From Rachycentron canadum (lineage: Eukaryota; Chordata; Actinopteri; Carangiformes; Rachycentridae): a stretch of 64,000 nucleotides of DNA. The notes beneath the pieces were generated by a model that worked only from the letters and a program-made list of their open reading frames with translations, was not told the DNA's origin and ran no database searches. The position numbers were made by a program, and so were the translations under genes. Positions 1 through 11,342 of the stretch are shown here, piece after piece. The stretch spans positions 15,163,693 to 15,227,692 of the forward strand of contig CM076662.1 in the NCBI GenBank assembly GCA_038496675.1, written 5' to 3'. Within the stretch, counting starts at the first letter, position 1, and each line of letters begins with the position of its first letter.

Positions 1-87
<87 letters not shown>
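1..87. repeat. (CA)n microsatellite at the window edge
   Basis: An uninterrupted CA dinucleotide run starts at the window edge and ends at 87, so the true array may be longer. It is followed by a CT-rich stretch to about 145. Confidence 0.98.
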
Positions 88-89
<2 letters not shown>

Positions 90-2300
90 CTTCTCTCCTG
101 TTCTTTTCTTTCCTACCTCCTCCTCTCTCCTCTCCTCTCCTTGTCACTCCAGCTGGTGGTTTTTTTTCAGCAAGGGCTGTCAGATGCTGAGCTCCCCAGT
201 GCGGAGGCGAGGAGTGAGGAGAGGAGGACGAATGGATGAATAAAAGATCACAGGCTAGCTATCACCCTATTCTGTTCTCAGATTAAAAAAATGAAAAGAA
301 AAAAATTCTGACGTAGATGCACATGAAATGAAAAATGCCACCGTGTTTTGAGTGAGAAAGGAAAAGGAAAATCTAATAAATTCCACTTCGAACAACACAA
401 AAATACTTCAAAGGGTCCTTTAGAGGTTCTTTGGGTACAGAGTCATAAAAACTGTAATGACTTTGTGTTGAATCTTGGCATCTCGGTTGCTCAGCGGTTA
501 GCTTAAAATGAATAAATACAGCTCTTTACTATTCAGTTTAAAGACTAAAATGAGCCACACTGTTCTTTTTCATCTCACTTCAATCAAAGCTTCAAATTAC
601 CTGCTTTGTCTCCTCTGTACATTTGGTTTTAATCTTTTTAATTGTGTTTAAACAACTATATGTTGTGTTTATTTCTGTCCATATATTTGGAAAACATATA
701 GTGTTGTTGTATGCAAATTGTCTGTAGTGCAGCACTTGTGCCCAGGACAAATTTCCCCATGGGGACATAAATGTTTCTTTGATCTTATCTTGTTGGGGAC
801 TATTTCAACCTCTCCAACAATGGATATTATTGTTTTATTTTATGAATAATTGATAAATTAGGTTAGTTAATAGTTTATATAGTTGTCAGAACTAATAGAT
901 TACTCATTAGTAGCTGAGTTTGGTGCTTGGTGTTATATGAGCAAAATTTCAAATTGTAGACTGGATCACAAAAAATAGAAAAATAAATACTAGTTTAAGT
1001 TTATCCTGATAAATAAAATCGTTTAAATCTTCAACTATGAAATTAGCCAACTGTGTCCCTCTCTGTGTCATTCATGTTACCAATATCAATGTCTGTTTTC
1101 ATCACCACGTAAATATATTGCATTATCATTGAATGACTCTACAGCCAACAATTTAACTGTTTTAGTTCATTCTCATCACTCTCAAAGCATAGTTTGACAC
1201 AGTGCACAGCTGATTTAATTAAAAAAAACAAACAAAACAAAAACTTCCTTCCTGCCAAGCATCAAATACATATTTCAACAGCTACAGAGCCAGATATTTC
1301 ACTGAGGAGGTGGTTAAGACCAAAACCAGATACTAAAAGAGATGAATATAGGATTTTCACCAGGTGACCAGAAACATGATTCCAAATGAAGGATCATGAT
1401 GCTGTTTAAATGCTTGATGTGTGAATAATTACTATATCAACTTAATAAGATATGTGTTGGAGGTTGCCCCCAAATGGCTGAATGAGAGGAAAAAAAAAAA
1501 AAAAAAAATCAGTTACAACAGGCATGAGGTGACAAACTGAACAAATAAATTTTCTTCATACTGTCCAATTTCACAGAGGTAGCTATTAGAGCTAATGTCT
1601 GAGCTAATCTATGGGGGAAAAGGCAGCATAATTTGTTGTTATGTCCATAGACCTATACAGCACATTCACAGACCGGTGAATCCAAATGTACAAACTCCAA
1701 CTGACTAATCATATGTCACATGTAATTGAATTTTCCATTTAAACTCCAAAACCTCCTATTCACACGCATCCATTCTCACAAAATACCCATCATCCCCAGT
1801 GATCACACAATCTGCACACAAGAGCTCAAATTGGAGGCCTCCTCTGTGTAAACAACACGTCCTCCCTGCCTGTACTCCCCTCAGAATAAAAGAGAAAGTA
1901 ATTGTGTGCTTTTCCTCGCCCTGAGGTCCACAACGTTTCATCCCCATGGTTGAGCGTGGAGCTCACTGTTGTAATTAGCGGGGTTAATATCCCGAGCAGC
2001 ATCACTAAATTAAATCTCTAACTCCAGAGCGATGCGGCTGAGTGATGCACCTGTTCACGGTAATTACAGATGCAGCCTGGGAGTGTACTTGTAATGAGTT
2101 GGGATAGTCAAGGTTGAATCACTTTAAAGGCACATCCCAACACTTTGCCAGTAATGTTTTTCCCTGTCTGCGTGGAAATTGAAGTCAACTTCTGAGAATC
2201 CAAGCTTAGAACAGAACCACTCATGGCTCTGGATTTTTTTTTTTAAAGCTACACCACAATAATCGTAAAGCTGCAGAATGATGTTCAATGATGTCTTTTC
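88..2300. other. Intergenic, no gene recognised
   Basis: AT-rich non-coding DNA with stop codons in all frames and only short chance reading frames. A pure A run lies at about 1491-1508. A more GC-balanced block at about 1941-2120 with homeodomain-type TAATTA-like sites could be a conserved element and is listed separately as a finding. Confidence 0.7.
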
Positions 2301-2600
2301 TTGGTTGGATGCCATGAAATTCAGTATGCATCCCACTGACTTTGGTGATTTCCTGATATATCCTCAAGCACAAACCTTTATTTATGCTTTTATGTGAATG
2401 TCTCAACAGTTATTGAATGGACCGCCATGAAATTTGACACACCCATTCTAAACCCCTCTATGATAAATTCTTATGACTTTGGTGATCCCTTAATATTTTC
2501 TTTAACTCCAGCAGCATGTCAAAGTTTATGCTTATTCAGACACAAAATCTTGCAGACATGTCTGGCCCCTATGTGATGTATCCTGGTGATCTGATTTCTG
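2300..2600. repeat. Fragment of a common fish interspersed repeat
   Basis: Two related modules sit side by side. Each has a segment reading like GCCATGAAATT followed by a segment reading like GACTTTGGTGAT, at about 2309-2345 and 2425-2487. This wording (ATGAAATTTGG..., then GACTTTGGTGATCC) is typical of an old dispersed repeat seen many times in teleost genomes. The copy is diverged, I cannot assign the family, and no coding capacity is visible. Confidence 0.5.
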
Positions 2601-4110
2601 TCTCTGGTTTTCAGTCTTTAAGTATGTCAATCGTCTGACTTTTTAAATCATCTTTACTTTTTACAACGCTTTATCTTAATCCAGACTCTTGGGGCAGCCA
2701 GCAGGCTTGAAACATCTAGTCTCATTTACCATTAGGACCAAACCTAAGTAACTCCACAGCTACTGTAAAAAGGAATGACTACTTTCAAAATGGCAACATA
2801 AATAACACTGCTCACAACAATAAAAAGATTCATTAGATGATGCAAAAAAATTTAAAAAATAAACACAAGAGACAATAGAGATACCAACATCTACATACGT
2901 TCGAGGAGTGGCTTACCTTTAATAACTGACGAGGAGTTAGAATGACACTGAACAGCTGACAGCTGTTTTATTGCTCTGCAAAAATAATACAACATACAAA
3001 GCGCTGCAATTTGTGTACAACTAGAAAAAATAGAGCTCTTCTCAAAAAAAAAAAATTAAAAATAAAAAAAATCTATATAAATAAAAATAATTAGTCCTCT
3101 CCGAGTTGAAATCCTCAAAAATCCAACTCTCCTCTTTAGGGAGTCATAAGATCGAGAGTTCAGATCTTTGGTCCTTGTGATGGTATGAGTGTTCAATAGT
3201 TTTTGAAACTGGGACTAAGACTGCTACTACCCAGGTCAAGTTAATAGTGTGCACGTGTTCTTATCTGGGGTCTGTATGAATGAATCAAGCTGGTCAGATG
3301 TACTCCATGAACCGATCCTCCGGTTGGCCACACCGTTTCCACGACTGTCCAGAGTCTCACGGGCTACACTTGCCATCGCAGGATCCTCAAAGATCTTATC
3401 TAGTAATAAAAACCAATTTACACAAATAGTGCAGAATAATAAGTTACTCTGGTCTCTGCGTCTGACATGAGCCCTAATTAACTTTTCTTCTCCTCCCATT
3501 TAATAATGTACAGTATTCTCAAAAACCAAAAATATACTTCAATTAACATAACATCAATTACTTTTAATCATGACCTCATTTGGTATTTTAATACGAACAA
3601 ATATTAATCTGAATCCTTGATTAATCCACAGGGGAAATTTGGTTCGTTTCTGGTCCCAAAAGATAGAAAGAGAAATATAACTAGAAATATATAGCCTTAA
3701 GAGTTACAGTATAGATAGAATGTAAAAATTAATAAAATATAAGATATAAAAAAGTAAATTAACGTATAAATATTCATCATGAATCTATCATAATATAAGG
3801 TGCATTTTAGTACAGATGAAATATGTAGCTCCGTTTAACCACTTTTACCTGTAACATACCTTTCTTTCTGCTTTTAAACATATTGATACATTGAATTTTA
3901 ATATCTTTCCTTTGACATAAAACCTCAACAATCCAGCTCAGTTCAACAATGACACAGCTGTACACAATTAAGGCAAATTAAGTATCAACCATATTTTTAA
4001 TGCAAGCATAATAAGTACAATGCGCCTTTATAGTTTGATACAGCTATGGACTGTTTCATGAACCAAACTAACAATTGTCGCTACGTTGTTTCACATGTCA
4101 CACCGCTGAC
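2601..4110. other. Intergenic, no gene recognised
   Basis: AT-rich sequence with A-rich low-complexity parts around 3040-3110. No open frame resembles a known protein and no RNA gene is recognisable. Confidence 0.6.
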
Positions 4111-4116
4111 TGAGAC

Positions 4117-4232
4117 TAACGGCTAGCGGTTAGCGGTTAGCATTAGCTATTAGCGCTAGCGATTAGCGCTAGCGATTAGCGCTAGCGATTAGCATTAGCG
4201 ATTAGCGCTAGCGATTAGCATTAGCGCTAGCA
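4117..4232. repeat. GCTAGC/ATTAGC tandem array
   Basis: About 115 bp made of irregular 6- and 12-13-mer units of the type TTAGCG, ATTAGC and GATTAGCGCTAGC. The units contain the self-complementary words GCTAGC and TAGCGCTA many times. It is a short minisatellite rich in small palindromes. The flanks are ordinary AT-rich DNA. Confidence 0.85.
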
Positions 4233-7200
4233 AACTTTTTATAACATTAATACAATGATACAATGTGCACTAAAGTACAGCAGAAACATTAGACAACACC
4301 CTCACAACCCGGACTGGGTTTTTTTTTTTATTTTTTATGAGAAGTATCTGAACTCCAACAGTAAATACAGCCTGTCCTCTCTCATCCCAGGGACTAGCAA
4401 CAGATTGGCAAACAGCGTGAGTTTCGACTCATCGGGATTTCAAACACCAACAGCGGGACAGAAGCTGTAACAATATTTAAAGTTTTATGACTTTTCTTTG
4501 GTGTTTCTTACCAGTAATTGTTGAGCGAGCGGCACTTGCTCAAGACGTTTTCAGGGAGAGGTCTCAAGGAGAAGTATTGGCTGTACCTGCGCCAGGTGTG
4601 TAGACAGTGTGGTGCCCCCTACAGGAAATAACATGCAAGCACACTTCTAAATAAGTTTAGGTATCTATGGACCAATGTTTCATATGGGCTACACTAACTT
4701 ATTGTCATTGGCTATTAAAGGCAAACTCAGAGCCTCTTCTTTGGCAACAGGAGAAAATATGTACAGGATGTTAGAGATAATTAAATAAGAAAATAAAAAT
4801 AAAATTTAAAAAAAAAAGTCACATTGAAGTTGCAGTATTTTCCAAAGCAAAAATCCATTGTACTTGTACTTGGAGCAAAAATAAGTTATGGTTTCTAAAC
4901 CCTTGTGGGGAGTTTAATGCTATAACCCAGGGCTTTGAACAGATGACTGTCCAATAGGGAGGTGCAAAGAACATGAGAGCAGCAGGGGCCCAAATTCATA
5001 AAAGGCCAATTTTCAGGGCTCTATCTCCATACATATATACATATATACCAAAATGCTGAATTTACATGCAATACAATTATTAATTGATTGTATATTTCTT
5101 CTATTATTATAGCTCATGTTTTGATGTTTGGCTGACTGGTCTGGTGACCTTTAAGGACTGAAGCATAAAGTTAGCTCATCATTCCGATTACCTTAATGTT
5201 TAAACTTTATTAAACAGCTAATTCTTTAGAGACAAACAAGCAAAAAAGAGGGCACTGTTACATCCAACATGTGTCTTTACTGTGTGGTTTTCAGGTAAGT
5301 ACTATTATAATTTGACTTGATGTAGTAATGTAAGCGAGGTCTGGTCACAAACTGAAAACATGTACCAGCACCAGCTGAAGTAAACTTCTCAACGAGGGAA
5401 AATGAAATAAAATAATAAATTAAAGTCTAGTTTTGTAACCTCCTCTTAAAAGAAAGCCTCATATCTTTATTTGGCAGCAGACAAATGATTATTTAATATT
5501 ATATGCTGCATCAAGAGGAATCTACCATGCTTTTATTATAATTTATGATCTGAGGGAAATGTGATTTCTGGTTTCTGTTTCACTCTATTGTTAAATGTTT
5601 GCAGTCTGCGTAAGTGATGTCTCAAAAAAGTATCAGTTGAAATTTAAATGTCACTCTTTTTGTACTGGCAGTGCCTCAGCATTTAAATGAATATCATTTC
5701 AGGATAAAGCCTTCCTGTAGCCCTCAAGTCCTCTCCAACATATCCCGTACTCTCAGATCTTGTATGCCAATTTTCTCCAACCCTTTCAGGATGGCTCTCT
5801 GTGTAAGTATGTGCTTAGGCAAGACGGCCTCCTGCACTAATTGAAGTCAATGACACAAGCTGCAGGGGCGCGTGAACAAATTGCATCTCCATGGAAACAC
5901 ATGCTGGCAAGTGTGTCCATTGAGGAGCCTGCAGCGTTACATTGGAATTGCTGTGCTTCTACACCAACAGTAAGAAATGGGGAGGGTGTTGTGAGGGGGC
6001 ACAGAGATGGAGACTCTTACTGTGTCAGTTTAGTCCTGCAATGGCTCAGTGTATGTGGCGATACACATCTAATGGGATGAAACACAAAATATGTGACACA
6101 CTTGTGATCCGTGTGAAATGAGCCATGTCTGGTAGATGTAGAGGAACAAAGGAAAACTGCACTAGAAGAAACAAACCTAAAAAAACTGACAGAGCGGCAT
6201 TTTTTAGGCCATTAGTATTGGAAACTGCAGGCAAAAAAGGCAGAGAAGACATAAAAAAAACCTCCCCCTTGTCTCTTAAAGATACATATTCGTTGTGTTA
6301 ACAGAAGGGTAGCCCCAGCACCAAATAATAAAACAAAAAAACAGGGTTGTAAATGAATGGCAGGTTTTAATGTACAAACAAACAGTGAACTAATAGGAGA
6401 CAACCACTAAAAGTCCATAATTTTTTATTTTAAATTTTATCCATAACTCTTGTTTCCTATTTGGAGAATGAACTTAATTAACTTCCAGTGAAAAAGTAGT
6501 TATAAAGAAAATGTAAATGTGAGCATCTGCATTTTCATGACAGCTGTGCCTTCCATCTGCGAAGGAAAATGTGTGATATGATCAAAAGCTCCAAAATGTC
6601 AACTGAACTCAGAGGTTCGACGGTTTATTTGTCACCTGCATTAGATGACAGAAAGATGACAAAAAAGTTGGAACATTTCAGTGGAGAGCAAAAGACAATA
6701 TGATAGAATTCAGGAGAAATCTTTATTTACTCAAGTGTTGTTTTCAGTTTATAATGAGAAATAGTCATTGTTTGCATTGTTTACATTGTCAGTGTGTTTA
6801 TGAACACAACAGTAAATATGCATATATTTTGTTTTTCTTCTTCTTTTTTGGTTTGTGGGGATTTTACATATGGTAATGTCAGAAACACTGTTATTTTGAA
6901 TTTGTAACAGCAGCTATCAAGTGTATATGTCTGTATACATGTAAGACATAGTGCTCATGTGTTTTAACAGCATGGCTGATACATAGTAATACATGTTTAA
7001 TAACCTAAATCTCTGTAATGCTTTATTTTTTACATGTTTGTATTTTCCTAATTTCACTTCTCCACTGTTTTTGGTATTAATTACTTTAAAAATGCACATT
7101 ATTTTTATTAGTTCAGTTAGTTGTATTTAAGTTATTGTTGATGTCCAGAGGAGACAGATGTAAGCCTCAAGTCCCACATCAACAAAATGATGAAAACACA

Positions 7201-7870
7201 TTTTTTTCCACCTTCCACAACAGGAAAGCTGAAGGCCGTTTATAAAACAATAAGACGCTAGATGACTGATCCTTGTAAGGTCTTCCTCCTTATATGAATC
7301 CCTTAATATGCGTGGTCCAAGCTACATCATTAACTCCCTGATTAAATATATGCCTAAAAGAATATTGTGATGGTCTACTGCTGATTTAGTAAAGGTTCCT
7401 AGCAACAGCTGTAGGAAAATTAGGAGTACAATGTTAATTACTGCCCAAAGCTATGACATAATACCTACAGATATCTTTTTATAAGCTACAAACCTATCTC
7501 CTTACCTTTAACTAGCTCCGTAATCTTGCACTTTGCGCTGCACTTATGAACTGCAGCAATTCTTTTAAATGCATCGCAAGTACTGATGTTAGTGGTCAGG
7601 TGATAAATTTGGAAGAAAAAGACTGTGGTGTTGTGTGTGCGGCTACCCTCACAGTGCCATCGAAGAGGGGGATTATTCCTAGTTTGCACCTGTAGGGAAA
7701 ATGCTGAGGGGCTACTGAAAGAGATTGACCCTGGTGGAATCAAAACCCTTGGTGCATTCATGTCTGTCAGGAAAAGAGGTTACATGATTCTGTTTGCCTC
7801 AGAGCCAAGAACTTAAAGTGATATACTATGTATCAAGTTTTTCATCTCATAGAAAAAGTTAAATATTTAA
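4233..7870. other. Intergenic, no gene recognised
   Basis: Non-coding, AT-rich DNA. The block at about 5700-6000 is more GC-balanced and free of simple repeats, so it may be a conserved element. The open frames here are short and resemble no protein family I know. Confidence 0.6.
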
Positions 7871-7877
7871 TTACAGT

Positions 7878-7912
7878 AAACAGTAGCCATCAAGCTACCA
7901 TTTCACTATCTA
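7878..7912 (+). repeat. 35-bp direct repeat, copy 1
   Basis: A 35-bp stretch beginning AAACAGTAGCCATC and ending CACTATCTA recurs without mismatch at 8270-8304 in the same orientation. The identity stops abruptly on both sides. Confidence 0.9.
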
Positions 7913-8269
7913 GTTTACACTTATTTTTAAATATTTATATAATTCTATTATTTATTTATTATTTTATATTTCATCTCATTGTACATGAATGTTTTTCACA
8001 TGTTCATTTTATATCTTTCCATGTGAAGCACTTGGTGCATGTAAAGGTGCACAACAAAGTTTAGCATTATTATTATTGTCACACAAAGTATAAATTACTA
8101 CAGAGATGCATCCTCATCTATATGTGCAAGTGCTTATTGGTTTCATATGAGAATTTGCGATCCCCCGTTCAAGCTTTAGACACCATCTTGTCTTGTGTTA
8201 CTTTAAAAATAACATCTCTGATCTTTTGAAATGTTGTGGGCAGAGGTTGCTCTAAGAGAGTTGCCATGG

Positions 8270-8304
8270 AAACAGTAGCCATCAAGCTACCATTTCACTA
8301 TCTA
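8270..8304 (+). repeat. 35-bp direct repeat, copy 2
   Basis: Perfect second copy of the sequence at 7878-7912, 392 bp downstream. The word CCATGG lies just upstream of this copy but not of the first. Confidence 0.9.
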
Positions 8305-9125
8305 CCTGCAGATAGAAGAAAGGCTGTAATGAACAACTATGCCCCCAAACAACCCCCCTCCAAGTCTTGCTCTTTCCCATCTATATGTGATTGAAGATTG
8401 TGGGGATCTGTGGGTGGATCAATGTATGATTGGAAAAAAGAAATAAATATGGCTCAGCTGCACATGCAGTACATCAACAGGCACTCACTACATTAAGACA
8501 CACATATTCAGTACATATGTGACATATTTCCCCTCTCCAGCTGCTCTTCATGAATCTGTTTCAGTTAATGAACACACTGCTGGATCTATATCTGTAACTC
8601 TATCTATAACTATAACATTAATCATAACAACTGACAACGCTGGCTGAGATGCTGCAGGGGAGAAACTATAGAGAAACAAATCTCCAGACACAGTGGATCA
8701 TAAAGAGGGGGAATAAAAACGCCACTGATTCATCTGATACCTGTGGGAAAAAAAAAAAACAGCTCTGAAAAAAAGAGAGTAGGAAACCACTGCAGATAAA
8801 TGCGGAGTGATGAGGTCACCGTCATCATGACTCATTATTTGTCGGTGCAAAATAAAAAAGTTAATTTATAATTTTGAGATACTTGTGCTTCGCTTGAATT
8901 TTATACTATTAGTATCCTGATCACATTTCAGAGAGAAATATATTACTCTCTTTACTTCACTACATTTATTTGATTGAAGTGTGGATACATTTCAGTTGGT
9001 CATGTGTCTAATGTATGTCTGCAAGTTGGTAGCAGTTCCACCAGAGAGGTGCAAAACAATAAAAGTAACATTTTTAATAAATAAATAAATGTTGTTCAAG
9101 ATTCAGATTTTCTGCCCAAGCGCAT
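8305..9125. other. Intergenic, no gene recognised
   Basis: No coding or RNA feature is visible. There is an A run near 8747-8759 and scattered AT-rich low complexity. Confidence 0.6.
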
Positions 9126-9205
9126 TATTTATTTCAAGACCCCCAGGTTTCACTTGTGACCTGCTAGAGGAGTGCCAACCTTCAGGTTGGGAACCACTGG
9201 CATAA
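9126..9205 (-). repeat. Probable DNA-transposon (MITE/hAT-like) fragment
   Basis: Read on the minus strand, the segment starts with a sequence like AGTGGTTCCCAACCTGAAGG and continues with a CTCCT...GGTCAC...CCTGGGGGTC pattern. That is the usual wording of a very common vertebrate repeat terminus ('CAGTGGTTCCCAACC...'). Only one end is recognisable and no transposase is present. Confidence 0.5.
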
Positions 9206-10400
9206 ACTTGATATAAAGTAGTTTAAACTCATTCAAATTGAGCAGGTACAGCAGTGAAATACTGCTTATACACTGGTGCATCAGTAGAGTAGTTTTCTGC
9301 AGAATGAGTGCTTTTACTTTTGCTACTTAAAAGGAAACATTCCGTGTTTTGGGAAATACACTTATACCAAGTGTTAGATGAGTAGATTTATTGCGATATT
9401 GCTGGGAGTTGCATCCCAGAGAATTTCTTGGTCTGGACCAGTTACCTAAACAGTGGACACTCCAGAAGCTAAAAGAGGCAGATTTTGTTCCCTTTGGACT
9501 GAGTGAGGCTTGCTGTTTTTAGTCTTTATGCAAAGCTAAGCTAACAGGCTGCAAGCTGTGGCTTCATATTTAGAGCAGAGACTATTTCTAGTAGTAACTA
9601 GTAGCTTTTCTTTTAAGCACAATAATAGTTCTGTAGCTTTATATGCATAAGATTTTAAAAGCAAGACTTTTGCTTGTCATGGAGGATTTTTTACATGTTT
9701 GTACCATACACCATACAACCATGAAGCAATAAGGAACTCAGGATTGGAAATGGAGAGAGCGCGAAAAAATAAAGGAGAAGAGTCCAGTGTAGGAAGCAAG
9801 ATCTGCTGCTGTGTGGGGAAAGTCTCTGACAGGCCTACAGCGTGTGATGGAGGGTCCCTGTGCAGTGGGAGCCGTAGCCATCAGGGTGAAACAATGTTTG
9901 ACAGGAGCAAACTGTCTGAGAGGGGCCAACATGACCTACCATTACCGCTCCGGGGACACAAGGCCTAAGGAGAGAAATTGTTGAGAGGAAACACATACAC
10001 ACACAGTAAAAGGACAGATGGAGGTACACTCACAACCACACATGAGTGTGCCTCTGTGGGTGAACTCACAAACTCCGGCACAGACATGCATACACCTCAG
10101 GGACACAGAGGTGAGTTCATATCAGTGCTGCACCCTCTGCACACACAGAGGCAGGCAACTCACTCTGACCCATCTTTATTCAGTTATGATAATGCAGTGT
10201 CACGCAGGTACAGATTATGTTGAGGTGTCTGAGAGGAAAGCTTAAATGAAGGATCAGAGCTCTCTAACTGGGAGAGGTACTGCAGACAAAGGGCTGCCTG
10301 AGACTTTGTCTACTGTGATTTGAAGATGCTTAAGACTACAATATTAAAAACAGAGGGGTTGCACAGAACATCAAACCACGTGATTCTGTGTTGTTTTCCT
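9206..10400. other. Intergenic, possible conserved block
   Basis: No known gene. The stretch at about 9740-9975 is GC-balanced and complex, and has overlapping chance frames on both strands (one of 89 codons at 9699-9968). None resembles a known protein. It could be a conserved non-coding element or an unrecognised exon. Confidence 0.45.
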
Positions 10401-10731
10401 TTACTTTAATCCATCTTATTTGAAAGACCTCATAGTCCCTTATTATCCTTCCAGAGCACTTCGCTCCCAGCATGCAGGTCTGTTAGTGACTCCCAGTATC
10501 TTTAAAAACAGACTGGGAGGTAGAGCCTTCAGTTATCGGGCTCCTTTACTATGGAACCAACTCTCTTCATGGGTCAGAGAGGCAGACACTCTTACTACAT
10601 TTAAGACTAGGCTTAAAACCTTCCTCTATGACAGAGCGTTTAGTTAGGGCCGGTTCAGGTAGCTCTGAACCATTTTTATGCTGCTATAGGCTTAGACTGC
10701 TGGGGGACACATCAGGTTACATGGAGCTCTT

Positions 10732-10774
10732 TCCTCTCCTCTCCTCTCCTCTCCTCTCCTCTCCTCTCCTCTCC
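10732..10774 (+). repeat. (TCTCC)n tract inside the LINE 3' UTR
   Basis: About eight copies of the pentamer TCTCC (in register CTCCT). It lies within the LINE 3' untranslated part, where fish L2 elements often carry such a C/T-rich tract. Confidence 0.9.
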
Positions 10775-11309
10775 CATACTTTAAATTATCATTTTCACTA
10801 TCTACTGCACCTTGTTGTTTGGCCTTGGTGTCTGGCTCTCTCTCTCTTGTGTTTCCACAGATCCACTGAAGCTCCATCTCTCTCCACCAACCACCCCCTG
10901 CATCAACCCCTTCCCCTTTTACCCCTGCTGTTAAACCGACCTGCTCTTCGCTCCCAGGAACCGGTCTACCACCCATTACCCCCATTAAGCTGCCTGACTC
11001 TCCCTGCCTTCCCTCCCACCAAAAACTGCCTTCATTAACTCCTGCACACCATTTCCATCTGTGTATATTCTGTATTGTTACCTGTTTTCTTGTCTGTATA
11101 CAACATCTATTGCACGTCTGCCCGTCCTGGGTGAGGGATCCCTCCTCTGTTGCTCACCATGAGGTTTCTCTTTTTTTCCCTGTTAAAAGGGTTTTGTTTT
11201 GAGTTTTTCCTCAGTCGATGTGAGGGTCTAAGGGCAGAGGATGTTGTTATGATGCTATGTAAAGCCCTTTGAGACAAACTGTTTGTAAAAATGGGCTATA
11301 CAAATAAAA

Positions 11310-11341
11310 TTGCCTTGCCTTGCCTTGCCTTGCCTTGCCTT
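11310..11341 (+). repeat. (TTGCC)n LINE tail
   Basis: Six copies of TTGCC directly follow CTATACAAATAAAA. This is a short-period 3' tail characteristic of L2/CR1-type LINEs, which end in a microsatellite instead of poly(A). Confidence 0.9.
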
Positions 11342-11342
11342 A

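Larger units (their letters stand above)
10400..11342 (+). mobile_element. 3' end of an L2-clade (CR1-like) LINE
   Basis: A reading frame at 10,420-10,647 encodes the C-terminal tail of a fish LINE reverse-transcriptase polyprotein. It contains LIVPYYPSRALRSQ, then GGRAFSYRAPLLWN, then FKTRLKTFLYD, the usual last block of L2/Maui-type ORF2. A 3' UTR of about 650 bp follows. It includes the typical GGCTTAGACTGCTGGGGGA wording and a (TCTCC)n tract, and ends with GGGCTATACAAATAAAATTG followed by a (TTGCC)n tail. The element is 5'-truncated, as expected from target-primed reverse transcription, and has no catalytic RT core, so it cannot move by itself. Orientation is plus, with the tail at the downstream end. 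The exact 5' junction is not defined. Confidence 0.85.

Noticed and set aside
10628..11038. A 136-codon Leu/Pro/Ser-rich frame overlapping the LINE
   Set aside because: It is out of frame with the LINE protein and crosses its 3' UTR and (TCTCC)n tract; chance frame.
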